A DNA stretch of 5,630 bases. Origin: Fidelibacterota bacterium (GTDB taxonomy: Bacteria > Fidelibacterota > Marinisomatia > Marinisomatales > J089). Under the pieces are notes generated by a model. That model was not told the origin of the DNA, ran no database searches, and was given only the letters and a program-made list of their open reading frames with translations. The translations under genes and the position numbers were made by a program. The first letter of the stretch is position 1. Each line of letters opens with the position of its first letter. Below are positions 1 to 5,630 of this stretch, piece after piece. The DNA lies in contig RFIZ01000048.1 in NCBI GenBank assembly GCA_003695105.1, positions 1 to 5,630 of the forward strand, read 5' to 3'.

Positions 1-14
1 CATCCTATCCTCCC
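1..14 (-). promoter_or_regulatory. Ribosome-binding site and probable ATG of the next minus-strand gene
   Basis: The minus strand reads GGGAGGATAGGATG, a strong GGGAGG Shine-Dalgarno 5 nt before an ATG on bases 3-1. Only the start codon is inside the window, so the product is unknown. The position after the tRNA and its hairpins fits the start of a new transcription unit in the same direction. Confidence 0.4.
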
Positions 15-35
15 AATACGTCCAATGTACATTTG

Positions 36-41
36 ACTATA
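36..41 (-). promoter_or_regulatory. Possible -10 promoter box for a gene beyond the left edge
   Basis: The minus strand reads TATAGT, one mismatch from TATAAT, about 33 nt before an ATG at the window edge. No good -35 box is found at 16-18 nt spacing (best is TTCAAG-like), and in FCB lineages the consensus may differ from TTGACA/TATAAT, so this is weak. Confidence 0.25.
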
Positions 42-73
42 AAGCCCCAACTCACAAAGCTTGAATTTCCATA

Positions 74-111
74 GTGCGGCCTGCCGCACGAAGGCCCCGA
101 TCCATCGGGGC
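74..111 (-). terminator. Tandem hairpins just 3' of tRNA-Ser (possible terminator or processing element)
   Basis: Two perfect inverted repeats lie in series after the tRNA: 94-111 (GCCCCGA, loop TGGA on the minus strand, TCGGGGC, 7 bp) and 74-89 (GTGCGGC, 2-nt centre, GCCGCAC, 7 bp). Both are GC-rich and only 4 bp apart. Neither is followed by a run of T on the minus strand, so a standard intrinsic terminator is not supported. They could cause pausing, aid Rho-type termination, or protect the 3' end during tRNA maturation. Confidence 0.4.
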
Positions 112-117
112 GCAGTG

Positions 118-206
118 CGGAGAGAGAGGGATTCGAACCCCCGGTCCGAAAAATCGGACACCGCATTTCGAGTGCGGCGCATTCAACCAGGCTCTGCCAT
201 CTCTCC
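118..206 (-). tRNA. tRNA-Ser (anticodon CGA, reads UCG)
   Basis: The minus strand folds as a class II tRNA of 89 nt. The acceptor stem is GGAGAGA paired with TCTCTCC (7 of 7), and the discriminator base is G73, normal for serine. A 3-bp D stem (GCA/TGC) encloses a loop containing GG. The anticodon stem CCGCA/TGCGG holds the loop CTCGAAA, so the anticodon is CGA. The long variable arm, GTCCGA-TTTT-TCGGAC, is a perfect 6-bp hairpin and marks the Ser/Leu/Tyr class. The T arm is GGGGG-TTCGAAT-CCCTC with one G-T pair. The 3' CCA is not encoded (CAC follows the discriminator), so a CCA-adding enzyme is needed. It lies 36 nt after tadA; no convincing own promoter is seen in that gap, so cotranscription is possible. 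Confidence 0.96.
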
Positions 207-242
207 AAGGTGGGATGAATCCGTCCCAGGGCGGAAATCAAG

Positions 243-713
243 TTACGAGTTTCTGCGGGAGCGAAAAAAGTCCTGGATCAGACTGCGGCTCGGAGCTTCC
301 AGGATGCCGCCCCGGATAAAAATATTCAGATGAAACCGGGGATCATTGGGTAGTTGGTAGAGAGAACCGCAACAACCCTTTTCTGGGTCATAGGCTCCAA
401 ACACGACCCCGGCCAGGCGGCTGTTGACGATGGCCCCGGCGCACATGGGACAGGGCTCCTTAGTCACATAGAGGACGCAGGAGGACAACCGCCAGTCTTG
501 TAGCGTATTGGCGGCGGCGGTGATGGCCAACATCTCCGCGTGGGCGGTAGGATCCTTCAGGCTTTCCCGTTGATTGTAACCACGCCCTACGATCCGGCCT
601 TTCCCTTCCGTGGATACTACCACCGCTCCCACCGGCACTTCTCCCAGGGTAAAGGCTTTCTCAGCCAGACGGAGGGCGGCCTGCATCCATTTCCGATCGA
701 TAGTGGACGTCAT
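243..713 (-). CDS. tadA: tRNA adenosine(34) deaminase TadA
   Basis: TadA deaminates adenosine 34 to inosine in the tRNA-Arg(ACG) anticodon, letting one tRNA read CGU, CGC and CGA; it acts in the cytoplasm as a zinc-dependent homodimer. The 156 residues match the family length. Visible signature: EVPVGAVVV (25-33), Asn47 in GYNQRE, HAE at 58-60 (His58 zinc ligand, Glu60 proton shuttle) and PCPMC at 87-91 (zinc ligands Cys88 and Cys91), followed by AGAIVNSR. These sit one residue later than in the E. coli enzyme. The C-terminal helix (SLIQDFFRSRR) is of the tRNA-binding type. The 713 start has no clear Shine-Dalgarno but lies 6 nt after the lipoprotein stop, so coupling is plausible; Met10 (686) is a less likely start because it would remove the conserved first-helix residues. 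tRNA-Ser follows 36 nt downstream, a recurrent neighbourhood for tadA in bacteria. Guanine or cytidine deaminase is excluded by the TadA-type motifs. Confidence 0.96.
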   Translation of the reverse strand: MTSTIDRKWMQAALRLAEKAFTLGEVPVGAVVVSTEGKGRIVGRGYNQRESLKDPTAHAEMLAITAAANTLQDWRLSSCVLYVTKEPCPMCAGAIVNSRLAGVVFGAYDPEKGCCGSLYQLPNDPRFHLNIFIRGGILEAPSRSLIQDFFRSRRNS

Positions 714-719
714 GGAAGA

Positions 720-1367
720 TCAGGGAGTGGCCAGGATCCCCCGGAGGGTTTCGATCTCATTGGCCAGAGCCTGCCGTCCTGCCACTGTCGTGGTATCCGC
801 AGTAAACGAAGCCGTGGGATTGAGGGCGGTCACAATGGTCCGGACGTGATCCAGCGAAGGACTAAATCTTCCCAGAGAATAATAGGACATGGCCATAGTT
901 AGATGGATGTCCAGATGGTTCAGAGTGGTATCATGGGAAAAGGACCAGGTAGGTGGCGTGAGGGCGGCGATCTCCGTCAGAAGTGAATCTCCCCAGGCAA
1001 TGGCCTCCTGGTGTGTGCCCCGGGCCTCATTGGCAAAACAAAGTCCGGCCCACATTTCCCGTTTGGTGTTGGCCAAAATGTTTGGGTCCTGTGCATAGGG
1101 CAATCCCCGGGTGAAATAAATCACGCTGGAATCCAGTTCCATCAATTTGCCAAAGGTCCAGCCCAGCCCGTTATAGCCATCTTTGTAAGTGGAATCCTGG
1201 AGAATGGCGTTGGCAAACCAATGATTACTTTCGGTAAAATTTTTCTGAGCATACAGATCCCAGCCGTATTCCGCCATTTCCACTTCCGTGGCGGTAATTT
1301 GCTTGCGGCAAGCCGTCAGGCCCAATACCAAAATGACGAAAGTAAATACACGAAGGGCGCTCTTCAT
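720..1367 (-). CDS. TPR-like lipoprotein, translationally coupled to the adhesin gene
   Basis: The protein has 215 residues. A basic N-terminus (MKSALR) and a hydrophobic core precede a lipobox LTAC, giving lipidation at Cys20 with Arg at +2; anchoring in the outer membrane is likely but inferred. The mature part is mostly helical, with TPR-like units near 27-60 (GWDLYAQKNF, WFANAI), 61-94 (YNGLGWTFGKL), 101-134 (WAGLCFANEA) and 151-184 (MSYYSLGRF). TPR folds bind protein partners, so it may be an accessory or scaffold for the surface protein encoded just before it; that role is not proven. I chose the ATG at 1367, not the upstream start at 1475, because the longer form would run about 110 nt into the adhesin gene and put 36 non-signal residues ahead of a clean signal peptide. 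The ATGA overlap and an AAGGTG site support this start. tadA begins 6 nt after its stop. Confidence 0.82.
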   Translation of the reverse strand: MKSALRVFTFVILVLGLTACRKQITATEVEMAEYGWDLYAQKNFTESNHWFANAILQDSTYKDGYNGLGWTFGKLMELDSSVIYFTRGLPYAQDPNILANTKREMWAGLCFANEARGTHQEAIAWGDSLLTEIAALTPPTWSFSHDTTLNHLDIHLTMAMSYYSLGRFSPSLDHVRTIVTALNPTASFTADTTTVAGRQALANEIETLRGILATP

Positions 1368-1636
1368 CGCAACAACATCACCTTCCGGGATTTGATTCTC
1401 CCTTTGTTGGTTTGTAACTGGATGAAATAGACACCGGATGCCACCGTTTGGCCCTGCTGGTCCCTCCCGTTCCACTGGATGGTATGCCGTCCGATCGGCT
1501 GGTATCCTTTCAACAAAGTGCGAATATGTTGTCCCAGGAGATTGTACACGGAGATCTCCACCACCTGATTCGGTCCATCGGCGAAACCGATATTGTATTC
1601 CAAAGTGGTCACGGGATTGAAGGGATTGGGATAACT
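1364..1636 (-). other. T9SS type A sorting / FlgD-like C-terminal domain
   Basis: The last 90 residues of the adhesin (1328-1417) start with SYPNPFNPVTTLEYNI and continue through SVYNLLGQHIRTL, an IQWNGRDQQG turn, SGVYFIQL and a basic end, SRKVMLLR. This order (PNPFNP, then a strand with YNLLGQ, then W-x-G-x-D, then SGVYF, then a K/R-rich last strand) is the hallmark of type IX secretion C-terminal signals that overlap the FlgD Ig-like fold. It implies Sec export to the periplasm and then T9SS passage through the outer membrane. The stop codon directly follows, so the domain is complete. Confidence 0.88.
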
Positions 1637-4600
1637 GTTGGCGATACTGGTCATTCCCGGCACGATGATCGTCCGTTCACCCAACTTGTAATAGCCCCAT
1701 TTTTCCGTCCAGGCTTTAACCGTACCTTCTTCCGATATGGAAGGCAGTTCTTCCCAGGCAACTCCATCGGCGCTCCAATACACGGCCTGGTGTTCGTCGT
1801 CCGATTGCAACGCCACCTGGGCCGGCCCATCCAGAAGGTTCCCCGGGTGCCCCACCCGATAACAGGCTTTTCGGGCTTTGTGGGGATCCATCATCGTGGA
1901 ATCGAAAATCATCACGCTCTGGTCGAAAGCCACCACTCCCGGATCCCCGCTGATCTTCAACCGGCCGTCGGAGCTGAAACCGCTCCAGGGCTGCAGCACC
2001 CGGGCCAGGGCCAAACCGACATCCCGGCTCACCAGAGTGTCCCCCACCACTCCCTGGGCATAGACCTGGAAGGTATACGTTCCGGCTGTGACAAACTGAT
2101 ACCGGCCCACATAGGTGAAAAATCCTGCCGTGTCCAACGATACCGGCTCATTTTGCACCGTCAGGCTCAGGCTCACCACCTTCTCCAGGGTGTCCGTCAC
2201 GACAATGTCATAATAGTTGGTAAATGCATTATTTTGGATGACGGCGATGCCCAGCGCCGGGCGGGGAACCCGGATGATATCCAGCACGAACAAAGCCGTA
2301 TCGGCGGTGGCGTAACTATCAGTTACGATCAGCTGTATCAGGGCCGAATCCGACCAGAGAGACTGAGGTTTCAACAACACGCTGTCCCCGAATCCGGTGG
2401 AGGTGAATGTGGACGGGGTCAGGGTCATATGGCTTCCGTTCGTCAGGGCTGTAACCGAGAAGGTCAGCAAAGTATCGTCCACATCCGTCACCCAGTCGGC
2501 AAAATCCAGGCGGAGAGAATCATTTTCCAGCACCGTAGTGTCGGGGATGGCCGCAATCACCGGCGGGTCATTATCCGGCAATACCGTGAGAAAGACCGTG
2601 TCCATGGCAGTCGCTCCCTGAGGATCACTGGCATAGAACAGGATGCGATGGTTGGCACCATAATAGTTGGTGTCGGCATCGAACGTAGCGATGGTGCTGC
2701 CCTGGATGGTATCGATGGTAACCGTAATCTTTTGAGCGAACGGCAGAGTAATTTCACCCAGAGATTGCGGGGAGACTCCACCTTTTCCCGGGTCGGTCCA
2801 GCCGGAATACTGACGGCTCAAAAGCTGGTCTTGCCGCGGATCTGTCCCCGGCCCCGAAATGACCCGACCCAATGGGTATCCGTTTTTGGTGGTCGTGTCC
2901 AGGATCACGGCTTGCCAGGTGATCTGGGTGGAATCATTATCCACATCCGTGGCATAGGGCGTCAGGTTCAGTTGGACCAGATCGGTATGATCTTCGATGA
3001 AAATGACCTGATTGGCCGGAGGCGGAATCACTACCACCGGTGTATCATTCACGGAATTCACCGTCAGGATGAGGTCGGTTGTATCGGCAAAGCCCCAGTT
3101 GTCCCGTACTCCGATACGAATGGTATACCGCCCGGTATCCTGCTGGAGAGGAGTGTTCCACACCACCACTCCGGTAACATCATCGATGGTAATGTTATGA
3201 TTGGGATGGACAATCCCTGTATCCAAAACGGTGAAATGAAGGGATTCACCCAAAAGAGTGGTGCTGTCTATATCCGTGGCCCGCACCCGGTACTGAAATT
3301 TCACATCTTCATCCACCTGTTGAGAATCGATGGCCGCCAGGACCGGAGGTGAATTCAGGCGTAAAATAGAGTTGGATACCAATGTATCCGAAATATTTCC
3401 GGCCTGATCGAAGGCGCGGATATGAACCCGGTAGTGTTCGTTATGCTGGAGGGGCAGACGGTAACGTCCAATGGTGGCCAGCCCCACGGAATCCCAATCC
3501 ATGCACGTCAACAGGGGTGTGTCGCCTACGTGTTCCACACCGACTTCGTAGTAGGCCGTTCCGGAGGCCGTGGATGGGCTGGGATCGATAAATTCGCTCC
3601 ATTGGACCGTGATGGAATCGGTGGAGACCAGGGTATCGCTGGAAAAAATATTTCCCCCGGTGATGGAACCGATAGTGGGAGCCGCTACATCATAGATCAG
3701 GGAGCGGGCGGAGATCTGTCCTCCGGTATTATTTCCCACCTGGTCATACACTACTGCCCGGGTATAGATCGTATCACCCTGAGCAAAAGTGATGGGTGAA
3801 CCCAAATTGGCAAAAGCCGTCACCACCTCGGAATAGGCCCGACCAAAGGACCGGTTGCCAACCTGGGTGATGCTATCGTTGGATCCGATGATCGCCCAGT
3901 TGCCGCTTCCCATCCGGGCGGGAATGCTCATCTGAATTTCCACCTGACCACCGAAGAGTAAGGTATTATCCGAAGATGCGAGGGGAACCACCACATAGAT
4001 CGAATCGGTCCTTCCATTGATCCATCCCGGAACCGGGTTATAGCCGGTGGTGGTTACGTCTCCGGTAGCGAAATCAGCCGGCGCCAGGTTATCCAGGAAA
4101 AACGCCTGGTCGTTGGTGGCGGTGGTAATGGCATTTCCGGCCAAATCCTCGGCCGTGACGGATACGGTCAGATACCGTTCGGCTGTGACGGTTGACAACA
4201 GGGTGAAGTCGAACGTCCAGACCGAATCTCCCTGTGTCCCGCTATTGACAATACCTGTCACGGTTGTATCACCGTAGTTCACACTGAGGAGTGGTGCCGG
4301 TGCATTTTTCGTCACTTCACTGAACGTCGCCGTTACCCGGATTTGGTCTCCTCCCTTTCCGCTGGCAGACAGACGGGGTTGACTCAAGTTGGCATAGGAG
4401 AACGAAACCGATGGCGCCGAATTATCCACCATGAGTGTATCCCGGCCGGTGACATCGCCGTTCGATAAGGGATTGGCAGCCAGATCAGTAGCCGACAGAG
4501 ACACGGAGGCGATCCCGTTGTTCGCTGTGCCGGTGGGAATCGCCAGGGCGTAGGTCCATTCGGTGGAATCGGTTCCGATTGTCATGGCCTGATCGGTGAT

Positions 4601-5630
4601 GTCCTGCCCTACCCCGGCGAAATCGACGGAAATGAGCGGCACCGGCAGCATCGGTTCGCTGAAGGTGGCCGTAATCAGGACTGTCGTATCACTGGAGGCA
4701 TAATACTGATCATAACTGAGAGACGCCGTGGGTGGAGTAGTATCATAGGTGATATCGTCCAGGTTGACCGTACCTGTATTCCCGGCCGAATCCACCCCGG
4801 AAATCGTCAATCGGTAGACGGTTCCATCCACAAGAGCCAGGTCAGCGGTATGGGTCAATTCCGCCGGCGGACGGATGCCGGCATCCAGCTCGGTACCGGC
4901 CAGAGCCGCAGTTACCGTCGACCCACCGCCGCTTAGACGAGTGAATGTTACTGACCCGGAAACCAGGGATTCCGATAAGGTCCAGCCGATCCGTTTGTGG
5001 TTGATATAGCTGCCGGTATCGGGGGAAACAGCGCTTAACACCGGGTCGGTGGTGTCGATCCGCAGGACATTGCCGCCGGACACGGACGAACCGGGAAGAT
5101 CGTTCAGGGCCTTGTCTTTTCCGGTCACGCTCACCTGAATAGTGCCGTTGACATTGTCGATCAGGGACAGGACGTAATGCCAGGTATCACCGGCATCGAA
5201 AACCATGGGCGCCGCATCCACGTCCGGTGAGCCGCTCCCCGGGAAGGTGACGGTTATTTTGGGAAGAGAATCCAGACTCATGGAATCGGTGAAGGTGGCG
5301 GTGATGGTTACGGTTCCGTCCTCGAACCGCACCAGGGAATCGCTGTAACTGAGGGCTGCCGCCGGCGCCTGGGTATCAATCACGATATCCTTGTTCCCGG
5401 CCAGGGAATTGGCCGAGGCGGGGTCCGGTAAAGTCAGGTTGAGATCGTTGCCGCCCACATCCCGGATGGTGCCCCCGTTCAGTGACAGAGCCGACGTGGA
5501 AGCATAATTCAGATCGGCAGTGTTTTCCAGGGCGCTGACGATGTAGCGGAACTGAATGGAACTGGTACCGGAACCGGAAAAATAATCAATGGTGGCGTCG
5601 ACGGTGCCCGTCTCCAAAGTGAGTCGGGGA
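1364..5630 (-). CDS. Large modular surface adhesin with T9SS C-terminal sorting domain (N-terminus outside window)
   Basis: This is the C-terminal part of a secreted multidomain protein, with about 1420 residues visible. The frame is open to the right edge, so the TTG at 5617 is internal and not a start; residues here are numbered from it. Order of modules: a partial adhesin module (1-80, with SGSGT and LNGGTI motifs); six Ig/FN3-like repeats (81-754), each starting D-x-x-x-P and ending near a D-x-[AV]-x-N motif; three cadherin-like modules (755 to about 1117); an unclassified segment (1118-1318); and a YPNPFNP-started T9SS/FlgD-like tail (1328-1417) ending in RKVMLLR. Known for the family: such tails direct export across the outer membrane and surface attachment or release. 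The role in adhesion or surface-layer formation is inferred from the architecture; no catalytic domain is seen in the visible part. Only two cysteines are visible (705 and 1252). The TGA stop overlaps the ATG of the next gene. The call of T9SS-exported surface protein is strong; its ligand is unknown. Confidence 0.9.
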   Translation of the reverse strand, partial: PRLTLETGTVDATIDYFSGSGTSSIQFRYIVSALENTADLNYASTSALSLNGGTIRDVGGNDLNLTLPDPASANSLAGNKDIVIDTQAPAAALSYSDSLVRFEDGTVTITATFTDSMSLDSLPKITVTFPGSGSPDVDAAPMVFDAGDTWHYVLSLIDNVNGTIQVSVTGKDKALNDLPGSSVSGGNVLRIDTTDPVLSAVSPDTGSYINHKRIGWTLSESLVSGSVTFTRLSGGGSTVTAALAGTELDAGIRPPAELTHTADLALVDGTVYRLTISGVDSAGNTGTVNLDDITYDTTPPTASLSYDQYYASSDTTVLITATFSEPMLPVPLISVDFAGVGQDITDQAMTIGTDSTEWTYALAIPTGTANNGIASVSLSATDLAANPLSNGDVTGRDTLMVDNSAPSVSFSYANLSQPRLSASGKGGDQIRVTATFSEVTKNAPAPLLSVNYGDTTVTGIVNSGTQGDSVWTFDFTLLSTVTAERYLTVSVTAEDLAGNAITTATNDQAFFLDNLAPADFATGDVTTTGYNPVPGWINGRTDSIYVVVPLASSDNTLLFGGQVEIQMSIPARMGSGNWAIIGSNDSITQVGNRSFGRAYSEVVTAFANLGSPITFAQGDTIYTRAVVYDQVGNNTGGQISARSLIYDVAAPTIGSITGGNIFSSDTLVSTDSITVQWSEFIDPSPSTASGTAYYEVGVEHVGDTPLLTCMDWDSVGLATIGRYRLPLQHNEHYRVHIRAFDQAGNISDTLVSNSILRLNSPPVLAAIDSQQVDEDVKFQYRVRATDIDSTTLLGESLHFTVLDTGIVHPNHNITIDDVTGVVVWNTPLQQDTGRYTIRIGVRDNWGFADTTDLILTVNSVNDTPVVVIPPPANQVIFIEDHTDLVQLNLTPYATDVDNDSTQITWQAVILDTTTKNGYPLGRVISGPGTDPRQDQLLSRQYSGWTDPGKGGVSPQSLGEITLPFAQKITVTIDTIQGSTIATFDADTNYYGANHRILFYASDPQGATAMDTVFLTVLPDNDPPVIAAIPDTTVLENDSLRLDFADWVTDVDDTLLTFSVTALTNGSHMTLTPSTFTSTGFGDSVLLKPQSLWSDSALIQLIVTDSYATADTALFVLDIIRVPRPALGIAVIQNNAFTNYYDIVVTDTLEKVVSLSLTVQNEPVSLDTAGFFTYVGRYQFVTAGTYTFQVYAQGVVGDTLVSRDVGLALARVLQPWSGFSSDGRLKISGDPGVVAFDQSVMIFDSTMMDPHKARKACYRVGHPGNLLDGPAQVALQSDDEHQAVYWSADGVAWEELPSISEEGTVKAWTEKWGYYKLGERTIIVPGMTSIANSYPNPFNPVTTLEYNIGFADGPNQVVEISVYNLLGQHIRTLLKGYQPIGRHTIQWNGRDQQGQTVASGVYFIQLQTNKGRIKSRKVMLLR
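1378..1386 (-). promoter_or_regulatory. Ribosome-binding site for the lipoprotein gene
   Basis: The minus strand reads GGAAGGTGA here, with AAGGTG about 11 nt before the ATG at 1367. It lies inside the last codons of the adhesin gene. It supports the 1367 start and, with the ATGA stop/start overlap, suggests translational coupling. The spacing is slightly long for a strong site. Confidence 0.5.
2267..3355 (-). other. Three cadherin-like / Ig-like modules with probable calcium-site motifs
   Basis: Residues 755 to about 1117 of the adhesin form three modules opened by NSPPV (755), NDTPV (857) and NDPPV (1016), the linker style of cadherin-like bacterial domains. Each has an early acidic motif (VDED at 768, IED at 874, LEND at 1030) and a mid-domain acidic motif (TDIDS at 781, TDVDND at 890, TDVDD at 1044). 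In this family such acidic clusters usually bind calcium at domain junctions and stiffen the stalk; calcium binding here is inferred. The middle module is longer, about 159 residues, with a Gly/Pro-rich insertion near 913-956. Confidence 0.7.
3356..5377 (-). repeat. Six tandem Ig/FN3-like protein repeats within the adhesin
   Basis: Six consecutive modules of about 104-134 residues begin with D-[TNV]-x-x-P: DTQAP (81), DTTDP (188), DTTPP (292), DNSAP (398), DNLAP (509) and DVAAP (643). Each carries a late D-x-[AV]-x-N motif: DKALN (168), DSAGN (276), DLAAN (378), DLAGN (491), DQVGN (625) and DQAGN (737). Repeats 1, 3 and 4 also share an [LF]SY opening and a TATF[ST] core strand, so they form one subtype. 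Repeats 2 and 5 are more diverged, and repeat 6 looks FN3-like. The pattern is typical of bacterial Ig-like stalk domains in large adhesins. The similarity is visible in protein; DNA copies are well diverged, so this is not a recent tandem duplication. Confidence 0.8.

Noticed and set aside
5..241. Minus-strand open frame of 78 codons across the tRNA
   Set aside because: It reads straight through tRNA-Ser, and its translation includes the tRNA sequence itself; it has no family resemblance.
207..242. Promoter or terminator between tadA and tRNA-Ser
   Set aside because: A TTGATT box (236-241) has no reasonable -10 at 15-17 nt, and the 5-bp hairpin at 211-228 has an 8-nt loop and no T-run, so neither is convincing.
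61..333. Two plus-strand open frames over the tRNA and the 3' end of tadA
   Set aside because: Both are antisense to tRNA-Ser and tadA and have no domain or clear ribosome-binding site.
1368..1475. Extended N-terminus of the lipoprotein from an upstream start
   Set aside because: It would overlap the adhesin's conserved sorting tail by about 110 nt and place 36 residues before a clean signal peptide and lipobox; the ATG at 1367 has the better signals.
1448..3352. Long plus-strand open frame of 634 codons as a separate gene
   Set aside because: It lies fully antisense and in codon register with the well-supported adhesin; its translation is low-complexity, rich in His, Arg and Gly, with no recognisable domain. 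Sense-strand codon bias explains it.
5615..5617. TTG as the adhesin start codon
   Set aside because: The frame continues upstream without a stop to the window edge, the sequence there (RLTLETGT) belongs to a domain already under way, and no signal peptide follows.

Overview
The window reads as one minus-strand gene block from a didermic bacterium with a type IX secretion system (T9SS). The C-terminus of the largest protein carries a YPNPFNP-type T9SS sorting/FlgD-like domain. That tail style is common in the Bacteroidota/FCB superphylum and in related candidate lineages such as Calditrichota, KSB1 and Marinimicrobia-like groups. The lineage is inferred from this tail style only; base composition looks moderately GC-rich by eye and was not counted.

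Layout, in transcription order (right to left, all minus strand): (1) 5630 to 1364, the 3' part of a very large secreted modular protein whose N-terminus lies outside the window. It has a partial adhesin module, six Ig/FN3-like repeats, three cadherin-like modules, an unclassified beta-rich segment and the T9SS tail. (2) 1367 to 720, a small TPR-type lipoprotein whose ATG overlaps the adhesin stop codon as ATGA. (3) 713 to 243, tadA, the tRNA adenosine-34 deaminase, starting 6 nt after the lipoprotein stop. (4) 206 to 118, tRNA-Ser with anticodon CGA. (5) Tandem perfect hairpins at 111-74, then a TATAGT box and a strong ribosome-binding site ahead of an ATG on the last three bases, suggesting another minus-strand gene beyond the left edge.

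The tight spacing suggests that the adhesin, lipoprotein and tadA are cotranscribed, possibly through to the tRNA. The first two genes look like a cell-surface pair: a T9SS-exported adhesin and a translationally coupled lipoprotein. tadA and tRNA-Ser are housekeeping translation genes. I see no mobile element, CRISPR array, phage gene or defence module. No novel system is clearly present; the adhesin/lipoprotein coupling and the unclassified segment before the sorting domain are the parts most worth following up.
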